From Aegilops tauschii subsp. strangulata (Eukaryota; Streptophyta; Magnoliopsida; Poales; Poaceae): 64,000 bases of DNA. The position numbers were made by a program, and so were the translations under genes. Below are positions 34,371 to 46,338 of this stretch, piece by piece; the first letter of the stretch is position 1, and each line of letters begins with the position of its first letter. The notes under the pieces are model-generated. The model searched no databases and was not told the origin of the DNA. It saw only the letters and a list, made by a program, of their open reading frames with translations. The DNA is taken from NCBI RefSeq assembly GCF_002575655.3, contig NC_053040.3, positions 154,009,148 through 154,073,147 on the forward strand, read 5' to 3'.

Positions 34371-35413
34371 CTAGGAGTTGCTCACTGGAATAGCATCTTC
34401 GGTCTCCAGGTGGACTGCGCCAGGCCTGGTGACTCGTATTACCCGATAAGGGCCTTCCCACTTCGGCGTCAACTTGTTGGAATTCTTGGCCGACTGAACG
34501 CGCCGAAGAACAAGGTCGCCTTCCTCAAAGCTTCGGGCATGAACCTTGCGGCTATGGTAGCGGCGCAAGTCTTGCTGGTAGCATGCTACTCTCACAGCCG
34601 CCCGAAGACGATCTTCCTCAAGGAGCGTCGCGTCATCTTGCCGCAACTGCTCTTGCTCAAGATCACCATAAGCGAGCACTCGAGGTGACCCGTATATGAG
34701 TTCCGTGGGGAGAACTACCTCCGCCCCATATACTAGGGAAAAGGGTGTCTGACCGGTGGCTCGATTTGGCGTCGTCCTGATCGACCAAAGAACCGCCGGC
34801 AACTCATCAATCCAGCGCCTTCCGCTCTTGTGCAGCATGTCAAAGGTCTTCGTTCTTAGGCCTCGCAACACTTTAGCATTCGCCCTCTCTGCTTGGCCGT
34901 TGCTCCGGGGGTGTGCCACGGAAGCAAAACAGACCTTGCTGCCGAGGTCTTGAATGTACTGCATGAAGGTGTGGCTTGTGAACTGCGTGCTATTATCGGT
35001 GATGACTCTGTTTGCCACACCAAAACGGCAGACTAGTCCCTTGAAGAACTTGACGGCTGAGTGTGCTGTCACCTTCCTCACAACTTGTCGTTTGCAATGT
35101 ACAAGTACTCAAAGCCCCCGACAGCACAGGGGAAAGGGCCCAGTATGTCGAGCCCCCAGACCGAGAATGGCCAGGAGAGAGGGATCGTTTGAAGGGCTTG
35201 AGCTGGTTGATGAAGCTTCTTTGAATGGAACTGACATGCTTCACACTTGGTTACTAGTGTCGTCGCATCCTGGAGGGCGGTGGGCCAGAAGAAACCTTGC
35301 CGGAACGCCTTGTCGGCAAGGGCCCTCGACCCTATGTGGGAGCCACATATGCCTCCATGTATCTCTGCCAACAGCTCCAGTCCTTCCTCCCGGGGGATGC
35401 ACTTAAATTTCAC
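34371..35413 (-). CDS. pol: Tat-element integrase, frameshifted and truncated
   Basis: Integrase inserts the cDNA copy into the genome. The upstream frame (35078-35413) has the HHCC zinc-binding domain (HGGICGSHIGS...CEACQFHSK) and the first catalytic Asp in WGLDILGPFP. A small deletion near 35080, just after the YLYIANDK segment, shifts the frame. The next frame (34371-35081) has the second Asp in ITDNSTQFTS, the catalytic Glu in SNGQAERAN, and the C-terminal GPY/F module (WEGPYRV). A TAG replaces the conserved Trp after IPVSNS at 34371, so the C-terminal tail is lost. All three catalytic acidic residues are visible, but the protein cannot be made intact. Confidence 0.88.
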
Positions 35414-35527
35414 ACCGTTCGGCCTTCTCCTGTACAGGACGTCATCGACGAACTAGTACAGGGCAGACCGACGGGCTACTTTTTCCGCTTCTTCCTGCTC
35501 CTCAGGAAGTTCCCCTGTTTGGAGGAA

Positions 35528-36770
35528 TCAGACAGTATGCTGCGCCCACGCCGGAGCCTGGGGCTCGACGACAAGGACCAAAGGCATTTCCTCTGCCATG
35601 GGAGCGGTTGTCTCCACGGCCAAGGCTTGACGCCCTGCCGGAGCCAGTTGCTCTTTGGCAGGCTCAGCGTCCACGGCAGCATCCTTGCCGGCAGCCCCAG
35701 GGGGCTCGGCGGGAAAGTACTTGCCGGGACCTGATTTCCTTGGCTTTTTTCGCCCCGTTGACGGTTCGACGGATGGCTGAGTTAACCGGAGCAAAAAGGT
35801 ACCTGGCTCCACAGGTAGCTTGAATGCAGCACGCTTCGACAGGTAATCGACGATGTCGTTCTCCGCTCGGGGAACGTGCTCCGCTTGGATACCGTCAAAG
35901 CGCTCCTCCAGCTTCCTCACTTCATCTACGTAGGCCTCCATCAATGGGCTCTGGTAATCCTTGTTGACTTGTCTGACGACAAGCTGCGAGTCACCCCTGA
36001 CGGTGAGCCTCTTCACCCCGAGGTCTGCCGTAATCCTGAGACCGGCAAGCCCCTCGTACTCAGCAGTGTTGTTTGTGGACATCTCCCTGGGAAAGTGCAT
36101 CTGGATCACGTACTTGAGGTGCTCTCCGGTGGGTGCGACAAGCAGCACACCGGCACCGGCGCCTTGCAGCAAGAAAGCCTCGTCAAAGTACATGATCCAG
36201 TCGCGGTCCGCTTCCTTGCCGGGGCGAGCGGTCTCTTGGATTTCTTCGTCAGGTGTTGAGGTCCATTCCGCAATGAACTCTGCCAAGATTCTTCTCTGGA
36301 TTGTTGAGGTACTTTCGAACTTCAACCCAAAGCTTGACAACTCCAAGGCCCATTCCACAATCCTCCCGGTTGCATCTAGGTTGTGCAGTATCCGCTGTAA
36401 CGGGAGGCGGGTGGCGACAGTGATCTCGTGGGCTTGGAAGTAATGACACAGCTTCCTCGAGGCCATAAGGAGGCAGAAGAGCAATTTCTGCACACCGGAG
36501 TACCTCGACCTAGCCCCCTGCAAGAGGGAGCTGACAAAGTAAACCGGGTGCTGCATCATCATCTTCTTCTGCACCACTTTGTTTGACTGTGCGGGCGTTG
36601 CCCTGATGGCGTCAGACTCTGCCGGGGGCCTTGCCTTGCCGGCACCAGGCCCTGCCGGGGGAATCTTTGGCTCGTTGTCCACTGGTTCTGCCGTCGCCAT
36701 TGCCTCCTCGTCGACCTCCCTCTGGGCCACCAATGCGGCGCTGACCACTTGATTCGTCGCCGCTATACAA
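35528..36770 (-). CDS. pol: Tat-element RNase H and archaeal-type RNase H
   Basis: The first part completes the RT-linked RNase H (IAATNQVVSAAL, then HPVYFVSSLLQGARSRY), separated by a low-complexity Pro/Ala-rich insertion of about 60 residues. The second part is a separate archaeal-type RNase H, with catalytic residues in YFDEAF (Asp; the usual Gly-Ser after it is changed), NNTAEYEGL (Glu) and RGDSQLVVRQ (Asp), ending with ENDIVDYLSKRAA. This duplicated RNase H is the hallmark of the Tat lineage. After it comes a Pro/Ala/Glu-rich linker towards integrase. A frame change near 36770 separates it from the RT frame. Confidence 0.88.
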
Positions 36771-37751
36771 CAGCAACAGTTCTTGTGGTTTAGGCGCAAC
36801 CAGTATCGGCGTGGAGGAAAGGTATTTCTTCAGATCCTGCAACGCCGCCTTGGCTTCTGGGGTCCACTCCATCGGGCCTGCCTTCTTCAAGATTTTGAAA
36901 AAGGGAAGGGCGCGCTCGGCGGACTTGGAGATGAATCGGCTCATGGCGGCGGCGCAACAGGTGAGCCGACGCACATCCTTGATCCACTTGGGCGCCTCAA
37001 TCTGTTCAATAGCCTTGATTTTGTCTGGGTTTGCCTCGATCCCGCACTGCGACACAAAGAATCCGAGAAGCTTGCCGGACGGAACGCCGAAGACACACTT
37101 CTCAGGGTTCAGCTTAAGGTTGATCTTGCGCAGGTTGGCAAATGTCTCTTCCAGATCTTGCACAAGAGTTGCCCCGTCCTTGGTTTTGACCACTATGTCA
37201 TCCATGCATGCCTCCATATTTCTATGGAGCTGGGGTTCAAAACCGATTTGGACTGCTCTTGCAAACGTCGAGCTAGCACTCTTCAACCCGAAAGGCATCC
37301 GTAAAAAGCAATACGTACCACATGGGGTGATGAATGCTGTCTTCTCTTCATCTTCTCTTGTCATGAAGATTTGGTGGTAGCCCGAGTAGGCGTCGAGGAA
37401 TGACAGCAGATCACACCCGGCCGTGGAGTCGACAATCTGGTCGATGCGCGACAACGGGAAGGGGTCCTTAGGACAAGCCTTATTGATATCTGTGTAGTCA
37501 ATACACAACCTCCACTTCCCATTTGCCTTGTGCACCACTACCGGATTGGCCAACCACGTCGGATGGAGCACTCCTCTCACCAAACCCGCCGCTTCCAACC
37601 TCCTGATCTCCTCTGTGATGAACTCCTGCCTCTCCAGAGCCTGCTTTCTGACCTTCTGCTTGACGGGCCGCGCATGAGGACATACAACTAGGTGGTGCTC
37701 AATCACCTCCTTGGGAACACCGGGGATGTCGGATGCTTGCCACGCAAACAC
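36771..37751 (-). CDS. pol: Tat-element reverse transcriptase
   Basis: RT copies the element RNA into DNA. Conserved blocks in order are MFAWQASDIPGVP (the pre-RT motif), LEAAGLVRGVLHPTWLANPV, RLCIDYTDINKACPKDPFPLSRID, LDAYSGYHQI, TAFITPCGTYCFLRMPFGLKSAS, the active site CMDDIVVKTK, and LNPEKCVFGV. The active-site box normally reads YxDD; here Tyr is Cys, while both Asp are kept. The thumb/connection region WTPEAKAALQDLKKYL follows. The upstream end is separated from protease by a TAG that replaces a Gln at about 37791. Confidence 0.92.
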
Positions 37752-37790
37752 ATCGACATTCGCCCGCAGGAAGGTGACGAGCGCGCCTTC

Positions 37791-38480
37791 CTATTTGCTG
37801 TCGAGGGTGGAGCCTATGGTGAAAGCCCCTCCCGTGCCATCCTCCCTGACGGACACCTTCTTGGTCTGCGGTGGCTCAGCTCTGGATTTCTTGCTCTTGC
37901 TGGTAGAGCTCTCTGGCACGTCCTCGACGGTAGCACAACACTCCGAGGAGGTGCGCTTGCCGGAGTGGGTGCGAGAGGTCTTGTCGGGCTTCTTCTTCCC
38001 TCCCGGGGCTTCAGCGGCGGGAGCAAGTGCCTTGGCGGCAGCTGCTGCAACTGCTTCCCGGTAGAGTTGGTCGGCGCAAATCAGCGCATCCTTCTTGTCG
38101 GAGGGGACGGAGATGATGGTCAACGGCTCAGGCATCTTCAGCATGTTGTAGGCGTAGTGCGATGCCGCCATGAACTTGGCTAGTGCCAGGCGGCCGAGGA
38201 TCCCGTTGTAGGGCAAGGGGATCTCGGCCACGTCGAAGACGATCCTCTCCGTCCTGTGGTTCAACTCCCCTCCAAACGTCACGGGCAGCGTGACCTTCCC
38301 CTTCGGCTGGCTCCTCCCTGGATTGACCCCTTGAAACGTGCCTGTTTCCTCGAGGTCTCCATCAGGGATTTGTAGCCTTTTGATCACGACAGGCGAGATC
38401 AAGTTCAGACCGGCCCCGCCGTCGACCAACATCTTGTTCACCTTGAGGTTGCGTATTGTTGGCGAGACCAACAATGGCAA
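37791..38480 (-). CDS. pol: Tat-element aspartic protease
   Basis: The retroviral-type aspartic protease cleaves the gag-pol product. The active site is MLVDGGAGLNLIS (the D-G-G/A variant usual in Tat and related Gypsy elements), with the second conserved block IPLPYNGILGRLALAKF. The C-terminal part is an Ala/Lys/Ser-rich linker. It ends at an in-frame TAG just before the conserved pre-RT motif, so translation of RT would need readthrough or the stop is a decay mutation. I favour decay because CAG to TAG is a simple deamination. Confidence 0.85.
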   Translation of the reverse strand: MPLLVSPTIRNLKVNKMLVDGGAGLNLISPVVIKRLQIPDGDLEETGTFQGVNPGRSQPKGKVTLPVTFGGELNHRTERIVFDVAEIPLPYNGILGRLALAKFMAASHYAYNMLKMPEPLTIISVPSDKKDALICADQLYREAVAAAAAKALAPAAEAPGGKKKPDKTSRTHSGKRTSSECCATVEDVPESSTSKSKKSRAEPPQTKKVSVREDGTGGAFTIGSTLDSK

Positions 38481-39792
38481 ACACCGACTGCGGTTGTGCG
38501 GTCAGGGTGGTCTTCGGCATCAAAGACGAGGGGCGTGCTGGACCACTTCAGCGGCTTCTGAGCGTCGAACGTCGGCTCCGCTGCTGTAATCTCACGCACC
38601 CACTGCTTGAGCTGGCGGTGAGAAGTATGCAGCGAGGCGCCACCGTTGACGCACATGGCCTCTGTAGCCTTCTGGAACTCTTGCTCGTCGGACTCGTCGT
38701 CCTCGTCATGATCATCGTCTTCTTGCTTCTTGTCACGGCCCCGGGCGGGCCTCTCTTGCTGACTGTCCTTGTCGCGGCGGCCTCCTTGGCCGCCACGCTT
38801 CTTGCCGGATCCCTCGGCACCGTCCTGGCCCTTCTCCTTGTCCCGCCTCTCATACTCGGCCTTTTGCTTTTCAGCAAGTAGCTCGACTTGCCGGCAGTTC
38901 TGGAGGTCGTGGCCCTTGGTGCGGTGGATCTTGCAGTACTGCTTGCCGGAGCCCCTGGCTTGTCGGCAGCTGCTAAGGCCCGGAAGGTGACGCACCCGGC
39001 AATCTCCTTGCCGGGGTCGTCTGCCTTGACCTTCTTGGCAGCGCCGGTGTCGTCAGACCCTTCAACGGCAAGCACGGCCTTGCCCTTGCGTTTCCTGTTG
39101 CGACGCCGACCCTTCTTCGTCGGGGCAGCGGTGTCTTCATCAGTAGAGTCGGTTCCCGCGTACTTCCTTCACTCTTCAGCCCGGGCGCACCTATCGGCCA
39201 GAACATAGAGTTCGGCCACATCCTTAACCTTGGTCATCACCAGCTCTTTGCGCATCTTGCGGTTGCGCACATTCTGATGGAACATGCTGATCACAGCGGC
39301 GGGATGGACGTCGGGGATGTTGTACTGCACCCGGCTGAATCTCTGGATGTACTTGCGCAGGGTTTCCCCTTCCTTCTGGGGAATGATATGCAGATCACTG
39401 GCCTGGCCATGAGCTTGGTGGCCTCTAGTGAAGGCGCCAACGAACTCATGGCACAGATCCGACCAAGAAGAAATGGAATCCACCGGCAAGTGCATCAACC
39501 AAGACATAACATTGGGCTTCAGTGCCAACGGGAAGTAATTGGCAAGCATCTTGTCGTCGCGAGCTCCGGCAGCCTGCATCGCGATGGTGTAGATGCTGAG
39601 GAATTCGGACGGATGGGTCTTGCCAGTGTACTTCTCGCCGACGTCAGGCTTGAACGTGCGGTGGGACGGCCACTGGAACTGCCGCAGCTCGCGGGTAAAG
39701 GCTGGGCAGCCCACCTCGTAAGGTAGGCCACCGGAGCCCCCCGGCGCTGGGTGGTCCATAGCGGGTCCCGCCCGCTTGTCCGACTGGTGGCG
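38438..39792 (-). CDS. gag: Tat-element gag, C-terminal part
   Basis: Gag forms the virus-like particle. The 39169-39759 frame has the capsid-like retrotransposon gag domain (YTGKTHPSEFLSIYT, SWSDLCHEFVGAF, KEGETLRKYIQRFS, DVAELYVLADRCARAEE). A frameshift near 39170 leads to basic RNA-binding sequence (KKGRRRNRKRKGKA), and another near 38990 to the nucleocapsid-like motif YCKIHRTKGHDLQNC and a charged, Asp/Glu-rich linker reaching the protease. The N-terminal part is on the far side of the nested element (46339-47240). Confidence 0.82.
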
Positions 39793-39797
39793 TGTAT

Positions 39798-41380
39798 TGA
39801 TACGTCTCCAACATATCTATAATTTTTGATTGTTCCATGCTATATTATATTCTGTTTTGGACATTAATGGGCTTTATTATACACTTTTATATTATTTTTG
39901 GGACTAACCTATTAACCGGAGGCCTAGCCCAGAATTGTTGTTTTTGGCCTATGTCAGAGTTTCGCAGAAAAAGAATATCAAACAGAGTCCAAACGGAATG
40001 AAACCTTCGGGAACATGATTTTCAGAACGAACGTGATCCAGAGGACTTGGACCCTACGTCAAGACATCAACCAGGAGGGCACGAGGTAGGGGGGCGCGCC
40101 TACCCCCCTGGGCGCGCCCTCCACCCTCGTGGGCCCCACGTTGCTCCACCGACGTACTTCTTCCTCCTATATATACCTACGTACCCCCAAACTACCAGAT
40201 ACGGAGCCAAAAACCTAATTCCACCGCCGCAACCTTCTGTACCCGTGAGATCCCATCTTGGTGCCTTTTCCGGAGCTCCGCCGGAGGGGGCATCGATCAC
40301 GGAGGGCTTCTACATCAACACCATAGCCTCTCCGATGATGTGTGAGTAGTTTACCTCAGACCTTCGGGTCCATAGTTATTAGCTAGATGGCTTCTTCTCT
40401 CTTTTTGGATCTCAATACAATGTTCTCCCCCTCTCTTGTGGATATCTATTCGATGTAATCTTCTTTTGCGGTGTGTTTGTTGAGACCGATGAATTGTGGG
40501 TTTATGATCAAGTTTATCTGTGAACAATATTTGAATCTTCTCTGAATTCTTTTATGTATGATTGGTTATCTTTGCAAGTCTCTTCGAATTATCAGTTTGG
40601 TTTGGCCTACTAGATTGATCTTTCTTGCAATGGGAGAAGTGCTTAGCTTTGGGTTCAATCTTGCGGTGTCATTTCCCAGTGACAGTAGGGGCAGCAAGGC
40701 ACGTATTGTATTGTTGCCATCGAGGATAACAAGATGGGGTTTATATCATATTGCATGAGTTTATCCCTCTACATCATGTCATCTTGCTTAAAGCGTTACT
40801 CTGTTCTTATGAACTTAATACTCTAGATGCATGCTGGATAGCGGTCGATGTGTGGAGTAATAGTAGTAGATGCAGGCAGGAGTCGGTCTACTTGTCTCGG
40901 ACGTGATGCCTATATACATGATCATACCTAGATATTCTCATAACTATGCTCAATTCTGTCAATTGCTCAACAGTAATTTGTTCACCCACCGTAATACTTA
41001 TGCTCTTGAGAGAAGCCTCTAGTGAAACCTATGGCCCCCGGGTCTATTTTCCATCATATTAATCTTCCAACAACAAGCTATTTCCATTGCCTTTTATTTT
41101 GCTTTTATTTTACATTGCATCTTTATCATAAAAATACCAAAATATTATCTTATCATATCTATCAGATCTCACTCTCGTAAGTGACCTGAAGGGATTGGCA
41201 ACCCCTTTATTGCATTGGTTGCGAGGATTTATTTGTTTGTGTAGGTGCGAGGGACTTGTGCGTGGCCTCCTACTGGATTGCTACCTTGGTTCTCAAAAAC
41301 TGAGGGAAATACTTACGCTACTTTGCTGCATCACCCTTTCCTCTTCAAGGGAAAACCAACGCAGTGCTCAAGAGGTAGCA
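39798..41380 (+). repeat. 5' LTR of the 39798-46333 element
   Basis: 1583 bp, TGATACGTCTCC...GAGGTAGCA. TATATATA at 40169-40176 is the probable promoter. The 66-codon frame at 40558-40758 recurs in every LTR of the family and is not considered a gene. Confidence 0.93.
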
Positions 41381-41391
41381 AGAAGGATTTC

Positions 41392-41478
41392 TGGCGCCGT
41401 TGCCGGGGAGGCTTATGCAAGGTCAAGTCAAGATTTGGACTCCCGACAACGAGCCATTTCTGGCGCCGTTGCCGGGGA
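41392..41478 (+). promoter_or_regulatory. Duplicated primer-binding site (tRNA-Asp-like)
   Basis: TGGCGCCGTTGCCGGGGA occurs at 41392-41409 and again, identically, at 41461-41478, each within TTTC-PBS-GAG context. The two are 69 bases apart. The first is at the normal distance from the LTR. The copy at 17011-24668 has only one. Confidence 0.85.
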
Positions 41479-41684
41479 GTCTACGCAAAAGTCAACATAC
41501 CAAGTACCCATCACAAACCCTTATCTCCCGCATTACATTATTTGCCATTTGCCTCTCGTTTTCCTCTCCCCCACTTCACCCTTGCCGTTTTATTCGCCCC
41601 TCTTCCGTTCGTCTTTTTCGTTTGCTTGTGTTTCCATGTGCCTTCTATGTGCTTGCATCTTCGCTTGCTAAAAATCTATTGTTA

Positions 41685-42424
41685 TGGATCCTCATCCCCT
41701 TGCTAACCTTTTTAAGAGATCCAATTATGATGAACCAATTGCTAGTGAGTTTTGTGCACTAGATTATCTTTATGAAGTTTTGCTTGAAATTTGTGAATCT
41801 GAAAATTGTGATGAATAAATTTATGAAGAGATTCACGATAGCTCCTTGAATAAAAAGCATGATTGCAATGATTTTACTATAAATTCTCTTGATGTCAATT
41901 ATGCTAATAATATGTAAAACCCTAAGCTTGGGGATGCTAGTTTTGCTATGTTTACTACTTGTTGCAATGATCATGATTGGGGTGATTCTTCTTTTGATCT
42001 TGAAAATTTATTTAAGCCCCATGATGAGTATGAGATTGATAATAGTGTTTGCAATATTATTGAAAGTGGGTTTGGAGAGATCATGACTTTAGTTAATGTT
42101 AATCCCACTATTTTGGAAGAGTGTCAACTTCACATGCATGTGGATCGTGTTGAAAATATTTTATGTGATAGCTATTTTGTTGAATTTTCTTATGATCCTA
42201 CATGTAATTATTATGAGAGAGGAAAATATGGTTGTAGAAATTTTCATGTTACTAAATTACCTCTCGTTATGTTGAGATTGCTATTGTTTCTTTCCGCTTC
42301 CTTGCTTATGCTAGTTTTTGCTTGCCTTGGTAATTTGTTTGCCTATAAGATGCCTATGCATAGGAAGTATGTTAGACTTAGATGTGATTGTAATGTGTTT
42401 TATGATGCTCTCTTTGTGCTTTAA
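41685..42424 (+). pseudogene. Unrecognised reading frame of the TGATACG-family element, second copy
   Basis: It begins MDPHPLANLF at 41685, has in-frame stops near 41816 and 41916, then an open stretch 41948-42424. From the HDSSLN segment onward it matches the minus-strand copy at 21439-22825 almost residue for residue: NDHDWGDSS, NLFKPHDEYEIDNSVCNI, NPTILEECQL, YERGKYG, the hydrophobic C-terminal segment and the MHRKYVRLR tail. The N-terminal part is different and much shorter. Compared with the other copy it lacks the repeated ESGFG-containing segment. Function unknown. Confidence 0.5.
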
Positions 42425-45255
42425 TTCTTGTCTTTGATGTGAGCATCATTAAAATTATCTATGCCTAGCTAGGGGCGTTAAACGATAGCGCTTGTTGGGA
42501 GGCAACCCAATTTTATTTTTAGTTTTTTTTTGCTTTTTGCTTCTGTTTAGGAATAAATATTTGATATAACCTCTGGTTAGATGTGCTTTTATGTTTTAAT
42601 TAGTGCTTGTGCCAAGTTTAACCTATAGGATCTTCTTGGATGATAGTTATTTGATCTTGCTGAAAATTGCAGAAACTTTCTGTTCATGAAAATAATTGTT
42701 AAAAATCACCAGAACGTGATAAAATATTGATTCCAATTGATGATGATCAATAAACAAATTGTCTAGGTCTTCCTATTTTTGCTGAATTTTTGGAGTTCCA
42801 TAAGTTTGCGTTAGTTACAGATTACTACAGACTGTTCTGTGTTTACATATTCTGTTTTTCGTGTGTTGTTTGCTTATTTTGATGAATCTATGGCTAGTAA
42901 AATAGTTTATAAACCATAGAGAAGTTGTAATACATTAGGTTTAACACCAATATAAATAAAGAATGAGTTCATTACAGTACCTTGAAGTGGTGTTTTGTTT
43001 TCTTTCGCTAACGGAGCTGACGAGATTTTCTGTTAAGTTTTGTGTTGTGAAGTTTTCAAGTTTTGGGTGAAAGATTTGATGGATTATGGAACAAGGAGTG
43101 GCAAGAGCCTAAGCTTGGGGATGCCCATGGCACCCCAAGATAATCTAAGGATACCTAAAAGCCAAAGCTTGGGGATGCCCCGGAAGGCATCCCCTCTTTC
43201 GTCTACTTCCATCGGTAACTTTACTTGGAGCTATATTTTTATTCACCACATGATATGTGTTTTGCTTGGAGCGTCTTGTATTATTTGAGTCTTTGTTTGT
43301 TAGTTTGCCACAATCATCCTTGCTGTACACACCTTTTGAGAGAGACACACATGATTCGGAAATTGTTAGAATACTCTATGTGCTTCACTTATATCTTTTG
43401 AGTTATATAGTTTTTGCTCTAGTGCTTCACTTATATGTTTTAGAGCACGGTGGTGATTTTGTTTTATAGAGACTATTATTCTCTCATGCTTCACTTATAT
43501 TATTTTGAGAGTCCTACAAAACAGCATGGTAGTTTGCTTTGACAATGATAGGCATTCAAGATTAGTAAAAAAAATTCTTATGAGTGTGTTGAATATTATG
43601 AGAAGTTTGATACTAGATAATTGTTTTGAGATATGAAGATGGTGATATTAGAGTCATGCTAGTTGAGTAGTTTTGAATTTGAGAAATACTTGTGTTAAAG
43701 TTTGTGATTCCCGTAGCATGCACGTATGGTGAACCGTTATGTGATGAAGTCGGAGCATGTTTTATTTATTGATTGTCTTCCTTATGAGTGGCGGTCGGGG
43801 ACGAGCGATGGTCTTTTCCTACCAATCTATCCCCCTAGGAGCATGCGCGTAATACTTTGCTTTGATAACTTGTAGATTTTTGCAATAAGTATATGAGTTC
43901 TTTATGACTAATGTTGAGTCCATGGATTATACACACTTTTCCTCCTTCCACCATTGCTAGCCTCTCTAATACCGCGCACGTTTCACCGGTATCATACACC
44001 CACCATATACCTTCCTCAAAACAGCCACCATACCTACCTATCATGGTATTTCCATAGCCATTCCGAGATATATTGCCATGCAACTTACCACCATTTCGTC
44101 TATTATGACACGCTCCATCATTGTCATATTGCTTCGCATGATCATGTAGTTGACATCGTAGTTGTGGCAAAGCCACCGTTCATAATTCTTTCATACATGT
44201 CACTCTTGATTCATTGCATATCCCGGTACACCGCCGGAGGCATTCACATAGAGTCATATTTTGTTCTAAGTATTGAGTTGTAATTGTTGAGTTGTAAGTA
44301 AATAAAAGTGTGATGAGCATAATTTTTTAGAGCATTGTCCCAAGTGAGGAAAGGATGATGGAGACTATGATTCCCCCACAAGTCGGGATGAGACTCCGGA
44401 CAAAAAAAAGAAAAGAGGCCATAAAAAAAGAGAAGAAAAGGCCCAAATAAAAAAAGAGAAAAAGAGAGAAGGGACACTGTTACTATCCTTTTACCACACT
44501 TGTGCTTCAAAGTAGCACCATGATCTTCATGATAGAGAGTCTCCTATGATATCACTTTCATATGCTAGTGGGAAATTTTCATTATAGAACTTGGCTTGTA
44601 TATTCCAATGATGGGCTTCCTCAAAACGCCCTAGGTCTTCGTGAGCAAGCGAGTTGGATGCACACCCACTTAGTTCCATTTGTTGAACTTTCATATACTT
44701 ATAGCTCTAGTGCATCCGTTGCATGGCAATCCATACTCACTCACATTGATATCTATTAATGGGCATCTCCATAGCCCGTTGATATGCCTAGTTGATGTGA
44801 GACTATCTTCTCCCCTTTTTGTCTTCTCCACAACTACCATTCTATTCCACATATAGTGCTATGTCCATGGCTCACGCTCATGTATTGCGTGAAGATTGAA
44901 AAAGTTTGAGAACACTGAAAGTATGAAACAATTGCTTGGCTTGTCATCGGGGTTTTGCATGATATAAATATTTTGTGTGGTGAAGATAGAGCATAGCCAG
45001 ACTATATGATTTTGTAGGGATAACTTTCTTTGGCCATGTTATTTTGAGAAGACATGATTGCTTAGTTAGTATGCTTGAAGTATTATTATTTTTATGTCAA
45101 TATTAAATTTTTGTCTTGAATCTTTTGGATATGAATATTCATACCATAATTAAGAGAATTACATTGAAATTATGCCAAGTAGCATTCCACATCAAAAATT
45201 CTGTTTTTATCATTTACCTACTCGAGGACGAGCAGGAATTAAGCTTGGGGATGCT
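42425..45255 (+). other. Non-coding 3' interior of the 39798-46333 element
   Basis: AT-rich sequence equivalent to 18599-21438 of the other copy in reverse. It holds the CTTCACTTATAT repeats (43382-43500) and AAGCTTGGGGATGCC repeats (43112-43180). No gene is seen. Confidence 0.7.
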
Positions 45256-46333
45256 TGATACGTCTCCAACGTATCTATAACTTTTGATTGTTCCATGCTA
45301 TATTATATTCTGTTTTGGACATTAAGGTCTATAGTTATTAGCTAGATGGCTTCTTCTCTCTTTTTGGATCTCAATACAATGTTCTCCCCCTCTCTTGTGG
45401 AGATCTATTCGATGTAATCTTCTTTTGCGGTGTGTTTTTTGAGACCGATGAATTGTGGGTTTATGATCAAGTTTATCTATGAACAATATTTGAATCTTCT
45501 CTGAATTCTTTTATGTATGATTGGTTATCTTTGCAAGTCTCTTCGAATTATCAGTTTGGTTTGGTCTACTAGATTGATCTTTCTTGCAATGGGAGAAGTG
45601 TTTAGCTTTGGGTTCAATCTTGTGGTGTCCTTTCCCAGTGACAGTAGGGGCAGCAAGGCACGTATTGTATTGTTGCCATCGAGGATAACAAGATGGGGTT
45701 TATATCATATTGCATGAGTTTATCCCTCTACATCATGTCATCTTGCTTAAAGCGTTACTCTGTTCTTATGAACTTAATACTCTAGATGCATGCTGGATAG
45801 CGGTCGATGTGTGGAGTAATAGTAGTAGATGCAGGCAGGAGTCGGTCTACTTGTCTCGGACGTGATGCCTATATACATGATCATACCTAGATAACTATGC
45901 TCAATTCTGTCAATTGCTCAACAATAATTTGTTCACCCACCGTAATACTTATGCTCTTGAGAGAAGCCTCTAGTGAAACCTATGGCCCCCGGGTCTATTT
46001 TCCATCATATTAATCTTCCAACAACAAGCTATTTCTATTGCCTTTTATTTTGCTTTTATTTTACTTTGCATCTTTATCATAAAAATACCAAAAATATTAT
46101 CTTATCATATCTATCAGATCTCACTCTCGTAAGTGACCGTGAAGGGATCGACAACCCCTTTATTGCGTTGGTTGTGAGGATTTATTTGTTTGTGTAGGTG
46201 CGAGGGACTTGTGCGTGGCCTCCTACTGGATTGATATCTTGGTTCTCAAAAACTGAGGGAAATACTTACGCTACTTTGCTGCATCACCCTTTCCTCTTCA
46301 ACGGAAAACCAATGTAGTGCTCAAGAGGTAGCA
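45256..46333 (+). repeat. 3' LTR of the 39798-46333 element, ~505 bp internal deletion
   Basis: It matches the 5' LTR for the first about 72 bases (to GACATTAA) and then jumps to GTC(C/T)ATAGTTATTAGCTAG, missing what is 39870-40370 in the 5' LTR. The lost part includes the TATA box and most of U3. Confidence 0.9.
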
Positions 46334-46338
46334 TGTAT

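Larger units (their letters stand above)
39798..46333 (+). mobile_element. Full-length non-autonomous LTR retrotransposon (TGATACG family), plus strand
   Basis: 5' LTR 39798-41380 (1583 bp), 3' LTR 45256-46333 (1078 bp, internally deleted), TSD TGTAT at 39793-39797 and 46334-46338. The interior encodes the same unrecognised protein as the 17011-24668 copy and no RT or integrase. The polypurine tract AGCTTGGGGATGCT directly precedes the 3' LTR. Inserted into gag of the Tat element, it is the deepest layer of the nest. Confidence 0.94.

Noticed and set aside
40558..40758. Recurring 66-88 codon frame (MIGYLCKSLRIISL...) found at 17571, 23705, 40558 and 45517
   Set aside because: It lies in the same place in all four LTRs of one family, so conservation is by common descent. 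It has no start context or domain and overlaps the untranslated LTR region.
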